Source: Raoultibacter massiliensis (lineage in GTDB: Bacteria; Actinomycetota; Coriobacteriia; Coriobacteriales; Eggerthellaceae). From it: a stretch of 64,000 nucleotides of DNA. Positions within the stretch are counted from its first letter, which is position 1, and every line of letters begins with the position of its first letter. The position numbers were made by a program, and so were the translations under genes. The stretch covers positions 2,198,235 through 2,262,234 of the forward strand of contig NZ_LT962671.1 in assembly GCF_900199545.1 (NCBI RefSeq), read 5' to 3'. Under the pieces are notes generated by a model. The model did no database searches, was not told the origin of the DNA, and was given only the letters and a program-made list of their open reading frames with translations. This document shows, one piece after another, positions 24,866-34,946 of this stretch.

Positions 24866-27607
24866 ATGGGCTGCGCGAATACAACCATCATCGACGGTCG
24901 CACATTGGCTGCAACCAAATTCGAGGCTCCACCGGTTCCGAGCGACCTGGTTGCTCGCACCTCCCTGATCGAGCGATTGTCCGATTACGCGGACAAAAAG
25001 GCCATCATGGCGATCGCTCCGAGCGGATTCGGGAAAACAACGCTGCTTTCATCGTGGAAATCAATCATCGAATCGCAAGCCGGCCAACCGAGCGTATCCT
25101 GGCTGACCCTCGACGAGATAGACAACGACCCCGCCCGCTTCTGGAACTATCTCGTTGCCGCCCTCGAACCTTTCGCCCCCGGCTTCAGGAGCCTTACGGC
25201 AAATGCGCTCTCTTCGAACGCCGACAAGGGTGACGACTACTTCGTCGATGCGATAATAAACGGCCTCGCAGCCGCACATCGCAAAGCGAACGAGGCCTCA
25301 TGGGTGCTGATCATCGATGACTATCACGTCATCGACAACCCCGAGATACACGCTTCGTTCAAGTACTTCCTGCGCAACGCGCCTCGCAGCCTGCGCATTG
25401 CGATCAGCAGCAGAACCATCCCGCCCCTCTCCACCGAATCGCTTATCGCACGCGGCCAAATCCTCGCGATCGACCACAACGACCTGCGATTCGACAAAGA
25501 CGAGGCCGAGCTTCTTTTTTCTCCGAGCGATCAGGAGAAAAACTCGCCCGGGTTCAGAGACGAGTTCGAGCGCCTCTACGAGACCGTCAACGGATGGCCT
25601 GCCGGCGTTCGGCTTGCATCGGCAGCTCTCAAAGCCCACGAAAACCCGATCGGCATCCTGCCCGATCCCAGCGCCTTCCACAGCTCTCCGGTCGCGTTCC
25701 TGGTAGACGACCTGCTTGCAGCGCTGCCTTCGCCGAGCAGGGATTTCCTTGTCAGCACATCGTTTTTGCGCAAGATGTGCGCGCCGCTGTGCGACTACGT
25801 GCTCGAGCGCTCCGACAGCGAAACCGTAATCGAAGCGCTGCAGAGAGAGAACCTCGTTCTCGAGCCCCTTGCGCGCGGCAACGGCTGGTTCGCCTATCGA
25901 TCCCCCTGGGCGGAAGCCCTTAGAAAAGCCTTTTCCCGATGCGATCTATCCGAACAGAAGCGGTTCCATGCCCGCGCGAGCAACTGGTTCGAACGGTACA
26001 ACATGCCAGGCGACGCGCTTGCTCACGCCTGCGCATCGAAAGAATGGGATCGCGTCGCCTGGCTTATCGAGAAGAATTACATGGCATTCGCGAACCAGAG
26101 CAGATTCAAGCTCCTGTCAAAGGCGCTGCAAAACCTGCCGAGGTCTCATTTCAGCTCGAGTCCCCGCATCAATCTCGCGCAAGCTTTTGCGCTGATCGGC
26201 TCGGACAGCCCGCAGGAGGCGCTCTATTACGTGCACGTTGCCGAACGACTGCTGTCCGTCAACGGGTCGGCCTACCGCGATTCGGACCGCGATCGGCTCC
26301 GCGCTGAATGCCTTGCCCTGAAAGCGACCTGCGCCGGACAGAGCGGCAAAGTGGTCGAGGGAAAAAGCATCATCGACAAGCTGCCGAAAGAGGGCATCGG
26401 CGACGATCGGTTTCTCAGGAGCTGGGTATACACCGCTGCAGGGGCCTCGGCAGCGCGTGCGAAAAACCCCGGCGAAGCCATATCCATACTGCGGGAATGC
26501 GTGACGGTTGCAAAGAGCGCCGGCAACGTCACGTCGTACTTGATCAACCTTTACTTTCTCGCACGGCACTACATCGACATCGGCGCCCTTGCGCTTGCCG
26601 AAGAGGTCGGGCTGAAAGCGGCGTCCCACCGGGGCGCCTTCGACACCAAGCAAAACATCTTAACGCAGCTCGGCAACGTGATCATCGGCATGATCTTCTA
26701 CAAGCGCGGCGATTTCGACCGCGCCGTCGAGGTACTCGACGAGAGCAGGCGCATCCTTTCGCGCAGCAAAGGGACCGAATTCTACATCGATGCAGCTATC
26801 GCGCTCGCCCTGGTTCAAAGATCGCGCGGCGAGTACACCGCCAGCCAGGCGACTTTGCATGAGGCGATCGGCTCCGGCGGAGAAAAGCAGGCGAAGCGTT
26901 CCGTGCTCGTTGCCAGCGCATACCTCGCCCGCATTCAGCTCGATGCGGGGCAGAAGGCCTCCGCTTACCGGTGGATGATCGACTGCGATGTTTCCGCAGA
27001 CGACGAAGACGGCACCCTTGCAGACCTTGTGGTGCTCGCGCGAGCGCGGGTCAAGCATGCGTACGGAAAAACCGATGAGGCTCTCGCCGATCTGAACAGC
27101 CTGATAGCCGACTCCTCCGAAACCCGAAAAAACGGAACGCTTCTTTCCGCACTTGTCTACCGGGCCATGATCCTCGGAGCATCGGGGCGCAAAGACAGCG
27201 CGCTCGCGTCCATGCGCACCGCACTCGAACTCGCTTCGGAAGAACGCATCATTCAACCGTTTCTCGACGAGGGATCCCCGATCATTCCTTTGCTTGAACG
27301 CTTTCCAAAGAGCAGCGCTCTGCCCGAGCAGGAGCGCGAACTCGCGCGAACCATCGCCGACCGCGTACGAAACGCGCAAGCCCCCGATCCGCAATGGCTG
27401 TCGGCCAAAGCGGTTTCCCCTCTCACCGAAAGGGAATCCGATGTATGCAAGCTTCTCGTCGCAGGCTACAGCAACAAGGAAGTCGCCCGATCGCTCGGCA
27501 TATCCGAAAACACCGCGCACACCCATCGAAGCAGCATCTACGCCAAACTCGGCGTCAGCAACCGGAAAGGCCTCGTAGAGGCTGCCGGCAAGCTCCTGCT
27601 CACGTGA
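24866..27607 (+). CDS. MalT-like STAND ATPase regulator with LuxR helix-turn-helix
   Basis: 913 residues, a typical length for MalT/LAL regulators. An N-terminal P-loop (APSGFGKTT, 51-59) and Walker B-like VLIIDDYHV form the STAND ATPase. A long TPR-like helical middle follows, and the C-terminus is a LuxR domain (LTERESDVCKLLVAGYSNKEV, HTHRSSIYAKLGV). Such proteins are activated by an inducer plus ATP. GGGAGAAGG precedes the ATG. Its 3' end overlaps that of the convergent MFS gene by 8 bp. It could regulate that transporter or the upstream FAD dehydrogenase; the target is not evident. Confidence 0.9.
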   Translation: MGCANTTIIDGRTLAATKFEAPPVPSDLVARTSLIERLSDYADKKAIMAIAPSGFGKTTLLSSWKSIIESQAGQPSVSWLTLDEIDNDPARFWNYLVAALEPFAPGFRSLTANALSSNADKGDDYFVDAIINGLAAAHRKANEASWVLIIDDYHVIDNPEIHASFKYFLRNAPRSLRIAISSRTIPPLSTESLIARGQILAIDHNDLRFDKDEAELLFSPSDQEKNSPGFRDEFERLYETVNGWPAGVRLASAALKAHENPIGILPDPSAFHSSPVAFLVDDLLAALPSPSRDFLVSTSFLRKMCAPLCDYVLERSDSETVIEALQRENLVLEPLARGNGWFAYRSPWAEALRKAFSRCDLSEQKRFHARASNWFERYNMPGDALAHACASKEWDRVAWLIEKNYMAFANQSRFKLLSKALQNLPRSHFSSSPRINLAQAFALIGSDSPQEALYYVHVAERLLSVNGSAYRDSDRDRLRAECLALKATCAGQSGKVVEGKSIIDKLPKEGIGDDRFLRSWVYTAAGASAARAKNPGEAISILRECVTVAKSAGNVTSYLINLYFLARHYIDIGALALAEEVGLKAASHRGAFDTKQNILTQLGNVIIGMIFYKRGDFDRAVEVLDESRRILSRSKGTEFYIDAAIALALVQRSRGEYTASQATLHEAIGSGGEKQAKRSVLVASAYLARIQLDAGQKASAYRWMIDCDVSADDEDGTLADLVVLARARVKHAYGKTDEALADLNSLIADSSETRKNGTLLSALVYRAMILGASGRKDSALASMRTALELASEERIIQPFLDEGSPIIPLLERFPKSSALPEQERELARTIADRVRNAQAPDPQWLSAKAVSPLTERESDVCKLLVAGYSNKEVARSLGISENTAHTHRSSIYAKLGVSNRKGLVEAAGKLLLT

Positions 27608-28928
27608 GGGAAGCAGGCTCGCGCGTCTCCTCCCTGTCTTCGACAAGCTGCCTCGTCGCTTCCCTCTCCATAGCCACCAGCTGCTTGTTCTTCTTGGCCA
27701 GCAGCATGCAAACGGCCGATGCGACGATGAAGAAGATCGCGATGGCGAACGCCCCCGTCCAGCCCAGGGCGCTTTCCGATACGTTGGCAACCAGAGGAAC
27801 GCCCACCGCATCCATAACGGGCTTGCCCATGTAGATGATCCCGTAGAGCTGCGCGTAAAATTTCGGTCCGAGGTACTTTGCCGTGGCCGTCGAAAAGCAC
27901 ACGGTCGAAGAGCTGAGCGCCGCACCGAAGCAGAACCCGCCCACGTAAAGCGCAACCATGTTGCCGCCGCCCACGAGTATGATCACGAGCCCCGCTGCGG
28001 CAAGGAAGTTGATGAAGGGGTAGGCGAGCCGCGGTCCGATCTTATCGACGACGACACCCGAGGTAAGCTTGCCGCACACGCCTGCAAATGCAAGGAACGA
28101 CATAAACGAGCCCGCCGCCGCAAGATCGAGCCCGTTGGCCATGAGGTACGTCGGCATATTCTGGAACGGCCCCTGCTCTCCGATGCCGATGAGCGCGAAG
28201 GCGGCGAACAGCAGCCAGAACGTTCCCGTGCGGAACGCCTGCTTGCGGTTGAGGCCGATCAGCTTCGCCGCAGCCGCCTGGTCGGCGGTCTGCGCCGCTT
28301 CTTCCTCGGTCATGCCGTCGGGAAGAAGCCCCACATCCTGCGGGCGCCATTTGAGGATAAACGCCGAAACGAACAGAACCACGAACGAGAGCACGCCCAT
28401 GACGATGCACGCCATCTGCCAATTGCCGCTCGACGCGAAGAAGGACACGAGGTTGGTCGCCACAAGAGAACCGGGGAACATCGCGCTCATGATGATGCCC
28501 ACGGCAAGCCCACGGCTTTTCACGAACCAGTTCGAAGGTATGCCCGAATCGATAACCATGCCGCCGAGGGCGTTCCCGAAGCCCATGATGAAATACGCGA
28601 CGTAAAGCATCCACAGCGAATCGAGCGTGCCGATGATGAAGTAACCGCTCGAATAGATGACGGCCGAAAGGATAAGCGTCCGCTTGAGACCGATCTTGTC
28701 GATGATGTCGCCGACGATCAGGCTTGCGAACCCCACGACGAGCACATACATGGAAAAGCCCATGGCCACCTGCGTCGGATCGGCTCCGAGCATCTCGGTC
28801 AAGGGAACCTTGATCATGCTGAACGAATAAAGGCTGAACCCTTGCGTCACGATAACCGTGATGAAAACGACCAGCACCATAAACCATCCACGGGCAAAAA
28901 ACTTGCCGCCCCGCTTTGCTTCCCCCAC
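27600..28928 (-). CDS. MFS transporter, oxalate/formate antiporter-like
   Basis: 442 residues from a GTG preceded by AGGAGGT at good spacing. Twelve hydrophobic segments; the MFS loop GDIIDKIGLKRTL lies after the second pair and VVDKIGPRLAYP in the second half. It resembles the carrier of module 1 only at family level. It is convergent with the MalT-like gene and has no enzyme gene beside it, so substrate and pathway are open. Confidence 0.87.
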   Translation of the reverse strand: MGEAKRGGKFFARGWFMVLVVFITVIVTQGFSLYSFSMIKVPLTEMLGADPTQVAMGFSMYVLVVGFASLIVGDIIDKIGLKRTLILSAVIYSSGYFIIGTLDSLWMLYVAYFIMGFGNALGGMVIDSGIPSNWFVKSRGLAVGIIMSAMFPGSLVATNLVSFFASSGNWQMACIVMGVLSFVVLFVSAFILKWRPQDVGLLPDGMTEEEAAQTADQAAAAKLIGLNRKQAFRTGTFWLLFAAFALIGIGEQGPFQNMPTYLMANGLDLAAAGSFMSFLAFAGVCGKLTSGVVVDKIGPRLAYPFINFLAAAGLVIILVGGGNMVALYVGGFCFGAALSSSTVCFSTATAKYLGPKFYAQLYGIIYMGKPVMDAVGVPLVANVSESALGWTGAFAIAIFFIVASAVCMLLAKKNKQLVAMEREATRQLVEDREETREPASLT

Positions 28929-29043
28929 GGCGGACCTCCTTGAGAACGACCTAGAATGCGATCGCTACTATAGGTCGATTGCCCGGGATTTCTCTCATCT
29001 AGAACAGGTGAGGAAGGCGGGTGAGGCCGCTATGCTCGAACGG

Positions 29044-30621
29044 TTACCCCCAGTCAGCGCCCAAAACAACGAGGAAATCGCCTGAGAACGAATACGTCCC
29101 GTCGTTGAGCTGCGCCTTGCCGACACCGATGGTCGTGGCGATTTCTTTGGCCTCGTTAGCCTGGTTCGCGTAGTTGTAGATGACGATGGTCTGCGAGTAG
29201 TCGAAGCCGTCGGCGTTGCCCGTTTCTATCGTATAGCCGACATCTTCGAGCTTTTCGGCCGCCTCGTTTGCGGCTCCCTCGATGCCGTTGCCGTTCCTGA
29301 TGGCCACGAAGCCGGTCTTCGGCTCCGTGATGGTCTGCCCATCCGTCGAGCCGGTCGCACCCGTATCCCCGCTGCCCGTGCTGGCGAGCACCGTTCCCGA
29401 CAGCTCATCGACCACATCTTCGGTCGTCGGAGGAAGGCCCTGATCCACACGGCTCATCATTTCCTTCCACGCCGTCATGTTCGTGTACTCGTACCAACCG
29501 CCATCCACGTAGGCCGAAGTCGTCGGCTCCATTGCGGAATAGAGATCGGTCGAAGGATCGAGGCCCTGCATGGCCTGCGCAAGTCCGATGATGTCGAATA
29601 CGCTGAGGTCGGTGGTCACGTACTCGGAAAGCGCGCTCACGGTATCGGCCATGGTGCCGATATCGGATGCAAGGATCTTCTTCGCGATGGCGCCAAGCAC
29701 AAGGCGCTGGTTGGCCGCCCTGTACGAATCGCCGTCGCCGTAATCGTCGTAGGCGTGCCGCGCGCGGCACAGAATCAGCGCCTGATCGCCGTTCAGGGTT
29801 TGCAGGCCCTGGTCCAGATGGCCGCCCGCATCGTAGTCGTCGATCTCCATGGGCACCTCGACCTCAACGCCGCCCAGCGCGTTCACGATATCGCGGAAGC
29901 CATCGAAGTTGATTTCGGCATAGTGGGAGATGGGAACCCCTGCAAGCTTCGAGACGGTCTCGACCGCCATGGCCGGCCCGCCGATGGCGTAAGCGGCATT
30001 GAGCTTGTTTTGGCCGTACTCCCCCATGTCGATGAGCGTATCGCGGTGGATCGAAACGAGGGTGACCTTATGGTTGGGCGCGTCGATGCGCGCAAGGATG
30101 ATGCTATCGGAGCGGGTTGGATCGTTTGCGTATTCGTCCGACGCTTCGCGCTCGGCCGAACCGTCGGTCCCCATGAGCAACATGTAGAACGGCTCGTTCG
30201 CGAGATCGGTCTCCACAAGCTGAGCGCGCAGGTCTCCATCGATGCCATCGCTCAGATTCGCGGACACCGTATGGAGGTAGGCGAACGCAACGCCCGCTCC
30301 CCCCAGGCATACTACGAGAACGACCGCTGCCACCACGGCAACTATCTTGCGGCGCTTGCGCTTCTTGCGCTGGCGGGTATATTCGGCTTGGGAGACGCGG
30401 CGGCTGTAACCGCTTTCGGCAGAGCCTGCGTCGCCGTCTCCGGTTTCGGGTGTGCGGGAATAGTGGCTGTAGGAAGGCTGCCTTCCGTAAGCAGAGGGGT
30501 CGAAACTATCGTAGCGGGACGGTCCGTCGCTTGCACCGCGGCGGGCCTTCCTTTGACGATCAGCATCAACGGGGGCGCTTCGGCGCCGTGCGTTGCTTTT
30601 TCTATCCATCATGCCAAACAT
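29044..30621 (-). CDS. LytR-CpsA-Psr (LCP) cell-wall ligase with LytR_C domain
   Basis: About 525 residues. A long basic, disordered cytoplasmic head (RKSNARRRS onward) leads to one membrane segment (KIVAVVAAVVLVVCLGGAG), then the LCP catalytic domain (RSDSIILARID, VSIHRDT, GGVEVEVP, LCRARH) and a C-terminal LytR_C region (AIRNGNGIEGAANEAAEKLEDVGY). LCP enzymes transfer lipid-linked glycopolymers to peptidoglycan. The start is uncertain: ATGs at 30621, 30612 and 30609 are possible and no clear ribosome site is seen. It lies in a cell-envelope block with murT, gatD and a polysaccharide deacetylase. Confidence 0.88.
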   Translation of the reverse strand: MFGMMDRKSNARRRSAPVDADRQRKARRGASDGPSRYDSFDPSAYGRQPSYSHYSRTPETGDGDAGSAESGYSRRVSQAEYTRQRKKRKRRKIVAVVAAVVLVVCLGGAGVAFAYLHTVSANLSDGIDGDLRAQLVETDLANEPFYMLLMGTDGSAEREASDEYANDPTRSDSIILARIDAPNHKVTLVSIHRDTLIDMGEYGQNKLNAAYAIGGPAMAVETVSKLAGVPISHYAEINFDGFRDIVNALGGVEVEVPMEIDDYDAGGHLDQGLQTLNGDQALILCRARHAYDDYGDGDSYRAANQRLVLGAIAKKILASDIGTMADTVSALSEYVTTDLSVFDIIGLAQAMQGLDPSTDLYSAMEPTTSAYVDGGWYEYTNMTAWKEMMSRVDQGLPPTTEDVVDELSGTVLASTGSGDTGATGSTDGQTITEPKTGFVAIRNGNGIEGAANEAAEKLEDVGYTIETGNADGFDYSQTIVIYNYANQANEAKEIATTIGVGKAQLNDGTYSFSGDFLVVLGADWG

Positions 30622-30770
30622 TGTGCCCGACACTTCGCTTTCAACGCAAGACGAATTGCCCGTTTTTAGGAAAACGCCATAGGATGATTTCACCGAAACC
30701 GCGGTTTACATTGCTGCAAACAAGGCTTTCATCAGCAGGTACGAGAAACGATGCACGCTTGGGAGAAGAT

Positions 30771-30797
30771 CTAATGCTTCTTTTACAGAAGCATTAG
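30771..30797 (-). terminator. terminator-like hairpin after gatD
   Basis: CTAATGCTTCT (30771-30781) pairs perfectly with AGAAGCATTAG (30787-30797) around TTTAC. On the minus strand it follows the gatD stop and is followed by ATCTTCT. Confidence 0.6.
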
Positions 30798-30856
30798 CGG
30801 TACATGAAATGCGCACAACATCCACCCCTGCGCAGAACCCGTAACCGAGCCGTTTC

Positions 30857-31612
30857 CTATCGCGTGCCCAGCCTTTTAGCCATGTATTCGTTCGCTGCAA
30901 TCTCCACCGAATCGTCAAGCGCACCGAGCGGCTCGATGGGCGCCCCCGTGCAAGATGCCCTCGTTTCGAACGCCCGGCCGATCAGCCAATCGGCAACCTC
31001 GGGGTTCTTGCCCAGCAGAGGGCCGTGAAGATACGTGCCCACGACATTGCGGTACCGCACGCCATCGACCTTGTCGGCATCGTTGTTGCCGTGGCCCATC
31101 GGGGAGACAACCGTGCCGAACGGCGCGAGGCCCTGCCCGAGAAACGTTCTGCCCGCATGGTTCTCGTAGCCCACCACAGGCCGGTCAGCCAACGGCGAGC
31201 GCAACACGATGTTGTCGATGAGACGATCGGGACCGGCTTCGACGCGTTTCGTAACCATGTCGACGATGCCCAATCCCTCGACGCTCTCATCGCCGAGAAG
31301 CCATTCGTTGCCGAGAATCTGGTAGCCGCCGCAGATGGCAAGCAAAACGCCATCTGCTTCGACGTATTGTTTGAGCGCATCGCGCATGCGCAGCAGCTGC
31401 TTGGAAGCGAGCCGCTGTTCGCGATCGGGCCCGCCGCCAAGGAAAACGATATCGATCGTCGCCAAGTCGATTTCTTCACCGTGATTGACCGAGACGACCT
31501 CGACGGGCAGACCCCGCCACTCGGCACGCTTTGCCAGGCACTTCACGTTGCCGCCGTCGCCGTACAGATTGAGCAAATCGGGGAACAGGTGCGCGATCCT
31601 CAAAGCGTCCAC
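30857..31612 (-). CDS. gatD: lipid II isoglutaminyl synthase, glutaminase subunit GatD
   Basis: 251 residues from a GTG. The class I glutamine amidotransferase nucleophile is Cys94 (LLAICGGYQILG) and the catalytic His is His196 (GTYLHGPLL); CobB/CobQ-like fold. With MurT it amidates the alpha-carboxyl of D-Glu in lipid II. The GTG at 31612 lies 4 nt after the murT stop and about 10 nt after AGGAAGG inside murT; an ATG at 31645 would overlap murT by 29 nt and is less likely. Confidence 0.93.
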   Translation of the reverse strand: MDALRIAHLFPDLLNLYGDGGNVKCLAKRAEWRGLPVEVVSVNHGEEIDLATIDIVFLGGGPDREQRLASKQLLRMRDALKQYVEADGVLLAICGGYQILGNEWLLGDESVEGLGIVDMVTKRVEAGPDRLIDNIVLRSPLADRPVVGYENHAGRTFLGQGLAPFGTVVSPMGHGNNDADKVDGVRYRNVVGTYLHGPLLGKNPEVADWLIGRAFETRASCTGAPIEPLGALDDSVEIAANEYMAKRLGTR

Positions 31613-31616
31613 GGTC

Positions 31617-33116
31617 TCACGCCTTCCTCTCTTCGGTGCCGCCATCCTGCTCGATCATGCGCATGAGTTCGCCGCGCACGACGGGCAGGGCCGTATAGTT
31701 TGCAATCAGATAGTAGCTGTATTCGCGGGAAAGCCCCTTCGTGCGATCGAGCATGTCGGCAGGGCCGTCAATCAGCTCCGATTCGATTCCCGCGTATTTG
31801 AGGCGCACCTGCAAATCGTTTTTACGGATGCCGCCTGCGAAGACGACAAGATCATCGGCATCGGCGAGCTCTTCGAAGTCGATATCCCAAATCCACGAGA
31901 CGTCCCTTCCGTCGCCTTCCTTGTCGTTCACGAAGAACGCCACCGCGCGGGGACCTTCGTCCTGAGCGATGATTCGCAGGTTCTGATTGAAGCCGGTTGG
32001 GTTCTTCGCCAGATTCAAAAGGATGGGCCGCCCGCCCGCCCCAAGCCTTTCGAGCCTTCCGTTCTGCGGGTCGAACGCATCGATCGCCCGTTGAAGCGCT
32101 TCGCCGGAACAGCCGGCAAGCCCGGCTGCCACCGCAACCGCCGCAAGGTTGTACACCATGTATGCGCCGCTCAGCGGAGCATGCACTATGCGCTCGCGTG
32201 CGCACGCCGCTTCGGATGGCTGCTGGCTCGAAGAGTCCGATCGGGCGCCAAGCGCCGATTCGGATTGCCGCGATGCCGATACACGGGCTGATTCGGACGC
32301 GAAGCCAGGCCCCGAAAGGAGCGGCCCGCGCAAGCGAAACGACAAGCGGTCGGCGTCCAGCTCGATATCGTCTGCCGCATAGTCGAGCGCAGGACGCTCG
32401 AATCCGCAGGCAGGGCACCGATACGCCCCCAGCTGCCCGTATTGCCGATAGCCGTATTCGAGCATCGACGAGCACTGCTGGCACATCTGCGCGTCGGCGA
32501 CGGTGTTTTGGGGAAGGCCCATGTCCTCGACGAGCCCGAACGAAATCTGCTCGGTTGCCTCGCGCCCCGGTAAGGCGGCCGCTTGCAAGGCTATAGCCTC
32601 GCACAACGGGTCGTCGGCGTTGTACACGAGCACGGTGTTCGGAGATTTGCCCAGCGTTTGAACGATGCTGTCTTGAATGCGGTCGATTTCGCCAACGCGA
32701 TCAAGCTGATCGCGGAAAAGGTTCAGAAGCACCAGGTAATTCGCCTGAAGCTGCGGAAGCACCTTGGCGAGCCACAGCTCATCGCTCTCGAAAACGCCCC
32801 AATCGGATCGCTTTCCGTGCAGCAGCGCCGTCGCCACGCCACTATCGAGATTGGCGCCCGTGCGGTTGCAGATCACCGACATGCCCGCTGCCTCAAGAGC
32901 GTCGGCAATCAGATTGGTGACGGTCGTTTTCCCATTCGTTCCAACGACGACGATCGAGCCTTCGCCGAGCTTCCCCGACAGATCTGCAATAAGATGGGGA
33001 TCGACGTAGAGAGCGATCTTTCCCGGAAAGTTCGCCGCCGGTCGCCTGAACACGTTTTTGAGCCCCCAGGTGCTCAAAGCGCTTATTCCACGCGCGACCG
33101 TAAGCTGTAACCCCAT
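31617..33116 (-). CDS. murT: lipid II isoglutaminyl synthase, Mur-ligase subunit MurT
   Basis: 499 residues from the ATG behind AAAGGA. The ATP-binding motif VVVGTNGKTTVTN (57-69) is clear. The Mur-ligase central domain carries the zinc ribbon typical of MurT (C212-x2-C215, C234-x2-C237), and a DUF1727 C-terminal domain follows (LLNLAKNPTGFNQNL). Between about 272 and 307 there is a Ser/Ala-rich polar insertion that looks unstructured and is not something I associate with MurT. The gene is coupled to gatD and divergent from the polysaccharide deacetylase. Confidence 0.94.
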   Translation of the reverse strand: MGLQLTVARGISALSTWGLKNVFRRPAANFPGKIALYVDPHLIADLSGKLGEGSIVVVGTNGKTTVTNLIADALEAAGMSVICNRTGANLDSGVATALLHGKRSDWGVFESDELWLAKVLPQLQANYLVLLNLFRDQLDRVGEIDRIQDSIVQTLGKSPNTVLVYNADDPLCEAIALQAAALPGREATEQISFGLVEDMGLPQNTVADAQMCQQCSSMLEYGYRQYGQLGAYRCPACGFERPALDYAADDIELDADRLSFRLRGPLLSGPGFASESARVSASRQSESALGARSDSSSQQPSEAACARERIVHAPLSGAYMVYNLAAVAVAAGLAGCSGEALQRAIDAFDPQNGRLERLGAGGRPILLNLAKNPTGFNQNLRIIAQDEGPRAVAFFVNDKEGDGRDVSWIWDIDFEELADADDLVVFAGGIRKNDLQVRLKYAGIESELIDGPADMLDRTKGLSREYSYYLIANYTALPVVRGELMRMIEQDGGTEERKA

Positions 33117-33193
33117 ACCGGTTCCTTTCTCATTCGAAGCAACAAGTATAAACGGTTCGTTGTTCCCCTCGCGACCTTCATACAATTTTCAGG

Positions 33194-33199
33194 TAGAAT
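33194..33199 (+). promoter_or_regulatory. TAGAAT -10 box upstream of the polysaccharide deacetylase
   Basis: TTTTCAGGTAGAATGG gives a good -10 element. Transcription would start near 33206, about 85 nt before the preferred start codon at 33290 and 9 nt before an alternative ATG at 33215. Confidence 0.45.
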
Positions 33200-33289
33200 G
33201 GCTGATGTGGATGCATGCGAAACCATCGTCTATACTTATTGCAGGAAAAGAAAAGCTCGCCGAGCTGTTCGTCAGGATCGAGCCGAACG

Positions 33290-34813
33290 ATGCCAGAAAC
33301 GCCGCAGAATCGCCCCCAAGGCCACGCCCCATCAGGGCGCGGGCAGGAGTATCGCTCCCCCGCTACAGCCCGGTTCACCGTTGACGGACGCCCCGAGCGA
33401 AGAAGCGGCAGCGCTGCCGACCGCTCGGCCCACGCGTCACGGCAAACAGGATCATACCGCCCCCAACCCGAAGCAACGCCTTACGGCAGAGATGCCGATG
33501 CATACAGAAAGCGCGTTCAGGCCGATCGGGCTTCCCGTCCTGCCCATTCAGGCGTCACCGGACGAAACGAGCGCCAGCCGGGGCCGACGCGCCAGCAGCA
33601 TGCGCCGCGCGCGAACGCCCGCTATGCCAACGACGATCGGTATCTCAAAAAGGCCAACCGCAGCACATCGCTTCCCGTGAAGCCCGCCCTTATCGGCATC
33701 GCCGTTCTTGCCTGCATCGTAATCGGAATCGTCATCTTCGTTCAGAGCAGACCCATCTCGGTGATCGTCAACGGAGAGCAGCTCGAGCTGGGCGGAAGCA
33801 AGGATATCGCCGCGATCATCGAGGCGGGCTACGCCTCTCCGAAAACCGGCGATTTCGTCGCCGTTGACGGCGAGGTCCTTGAAGCGGGCAAGGGCGAGGC
33901 GTTCACCGCCTACGTCAACAGCAAGAAGACCAACGACCCCAAAACGAATTTGAAAGCAGGCGACGTGGTAATCGTCGCCGATGGGGCAAACGCGGTCGAA
34001 CCATCGCAAGACACCGTCGAAACGGTTCCCTACGAAGTGATCCAGGAAGGAAACGGCCCCTTGCACGTAATCGAGGGGAAGGGCGTCGACGGAAGCAAAA
34101 CCACAAAGATCGGCGATATCTCGGGCAAGACCTTCGTCGAGGATATTGCACCGCAAAATCCGGTCTGCCGCCAATACTACCCCGATACCGGCGACGACAA
34201 GGTGGTCGCCCTCACGTTCGACGACGGCCCCTGGCCCGACTCCACCGGAGAGGTGCTCGACATCCTCGCAGAAAACGATGTGAAAGCCACCTTCTTCACC
34301 GTCGGCAATAGAATCGACGACAACGGCAAGGCCCTCGTCAAGCGCGCCCATGAAGAAGGCCACCAGATATGCACCCATACGTTCGATCACGCAAGCGGCG
34401 ACGGAAACGGCGTCGACCTCGGACTCATGTCGGCAGAGCAGCAGATCGAAGAGGTTACCAAAGGCTACGATGCCATCGAAGCGGCCATCGGCGAAAAGCC
34501 GAGCACGGTCATCCGCACACCAGGCGGAAACTTCAACGCCGATGTGCAGAAGAACCTTGCGCCTTACATCTCCGCAGAGATCGGGTGGAACATCGACAGC
34601 AGCGATTGGCGCTTGCCCGGTGCCGATTCGATCGCCGCGCAGATCGAGGGTGCATGGCCCGGAGCCGTGATCCTCTGCCACGATGGAGGCGGCGACCGTT
34701 CGCAGACGATCGCCGCAATCAGAGAGGCGATCCCCTACTTGAAAGAGCAGGGCTACACGTTCGTCACGATCGACGAGATGATGGAATACCCCGCAAAGCC
34801 GATGCAATCGTAA
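33290..34813 (+). CDS. membrane-anchored polysaccharide deacetylase
   Basis: 507 residues. A cytoplasmic, Arg/Pro/Gln-rich head of about 130 residues precedes one membrane anchor (about 131-151). An extracellular linker follows, then a NodB domain with all motifs: TFDDGP (309-314), HTFDHA (363-368), RTPGGNF, WNIDSSDW and LCHDGGG. It should remove N-acetyl groups from peptidoglycan or a wall glycan. The start is ambiguous: ATGs at 33215 and 33290 are both open; composition of the stretch between them looks non-coding, so I prefer 33290. Divergent from murT, consistent with an envelope role. Confidence 0.9.
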   Translation: MPETPQNRPQGHAPSGRGQEYRSPATARFTVDGRPERRSGSAADRSAHASRQTGSYRPQPEATPYGRDADAYRKRVQADRASRPAHSGVTGRNERQPGPTRQQHAPRANARYANDDRYLKKANRSTSLPVKPALIGIAVLACIVIGIVIFVQSRPISVIVNGEQLELGGSKDIAAIIEAGYASPKTGDFVAVDGEVLEAGKGEAFTAYVNSKKTNDPKTNLKAGDVVIVADGANAVEPSQDTVETVPYEVIQEGNGPLHVIEGKGVDGSKTTKIGDISGKTFVEDIAPQNPVCRQYYPDTGDDKVVALTFDDGPWPDSTGEVLDILAENDVKATFFTVGNRIDDNGKALVKRAHEEGHQICTHTFDHASGDGNGVDLGLMSAEQQIEEVTKGYDAIEAAIGEKPSTVIRTPGGNFNADVQKNLAPYISAEIGWNIDSSDWRLPGADSIAAQIEGAWPGAVILCHDGGGDRSQTIAAIREAIPYLKEQGYTFVTIDEMMEYPAKPMQS

Positions 34814-34946
34814 GCGCGCACAGGCTTCGTGCGAAAAAATTCGCTGCGTATCGCGACGTCTCGAAATCTGCGATCAGGGAAAACGCCGGCATCCGCACTA
34901 TTCGAACGCGTCGGCGGCATCGAGTCAACGGGACGGCGATGCGCGC

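Noticed and set aside
22839..24884. 681-codon open frame on the minus strand
   Set aside because: Complete antisense of the FAD dehydrogenase at 22824, with the composition of a shadow frame and no domain.
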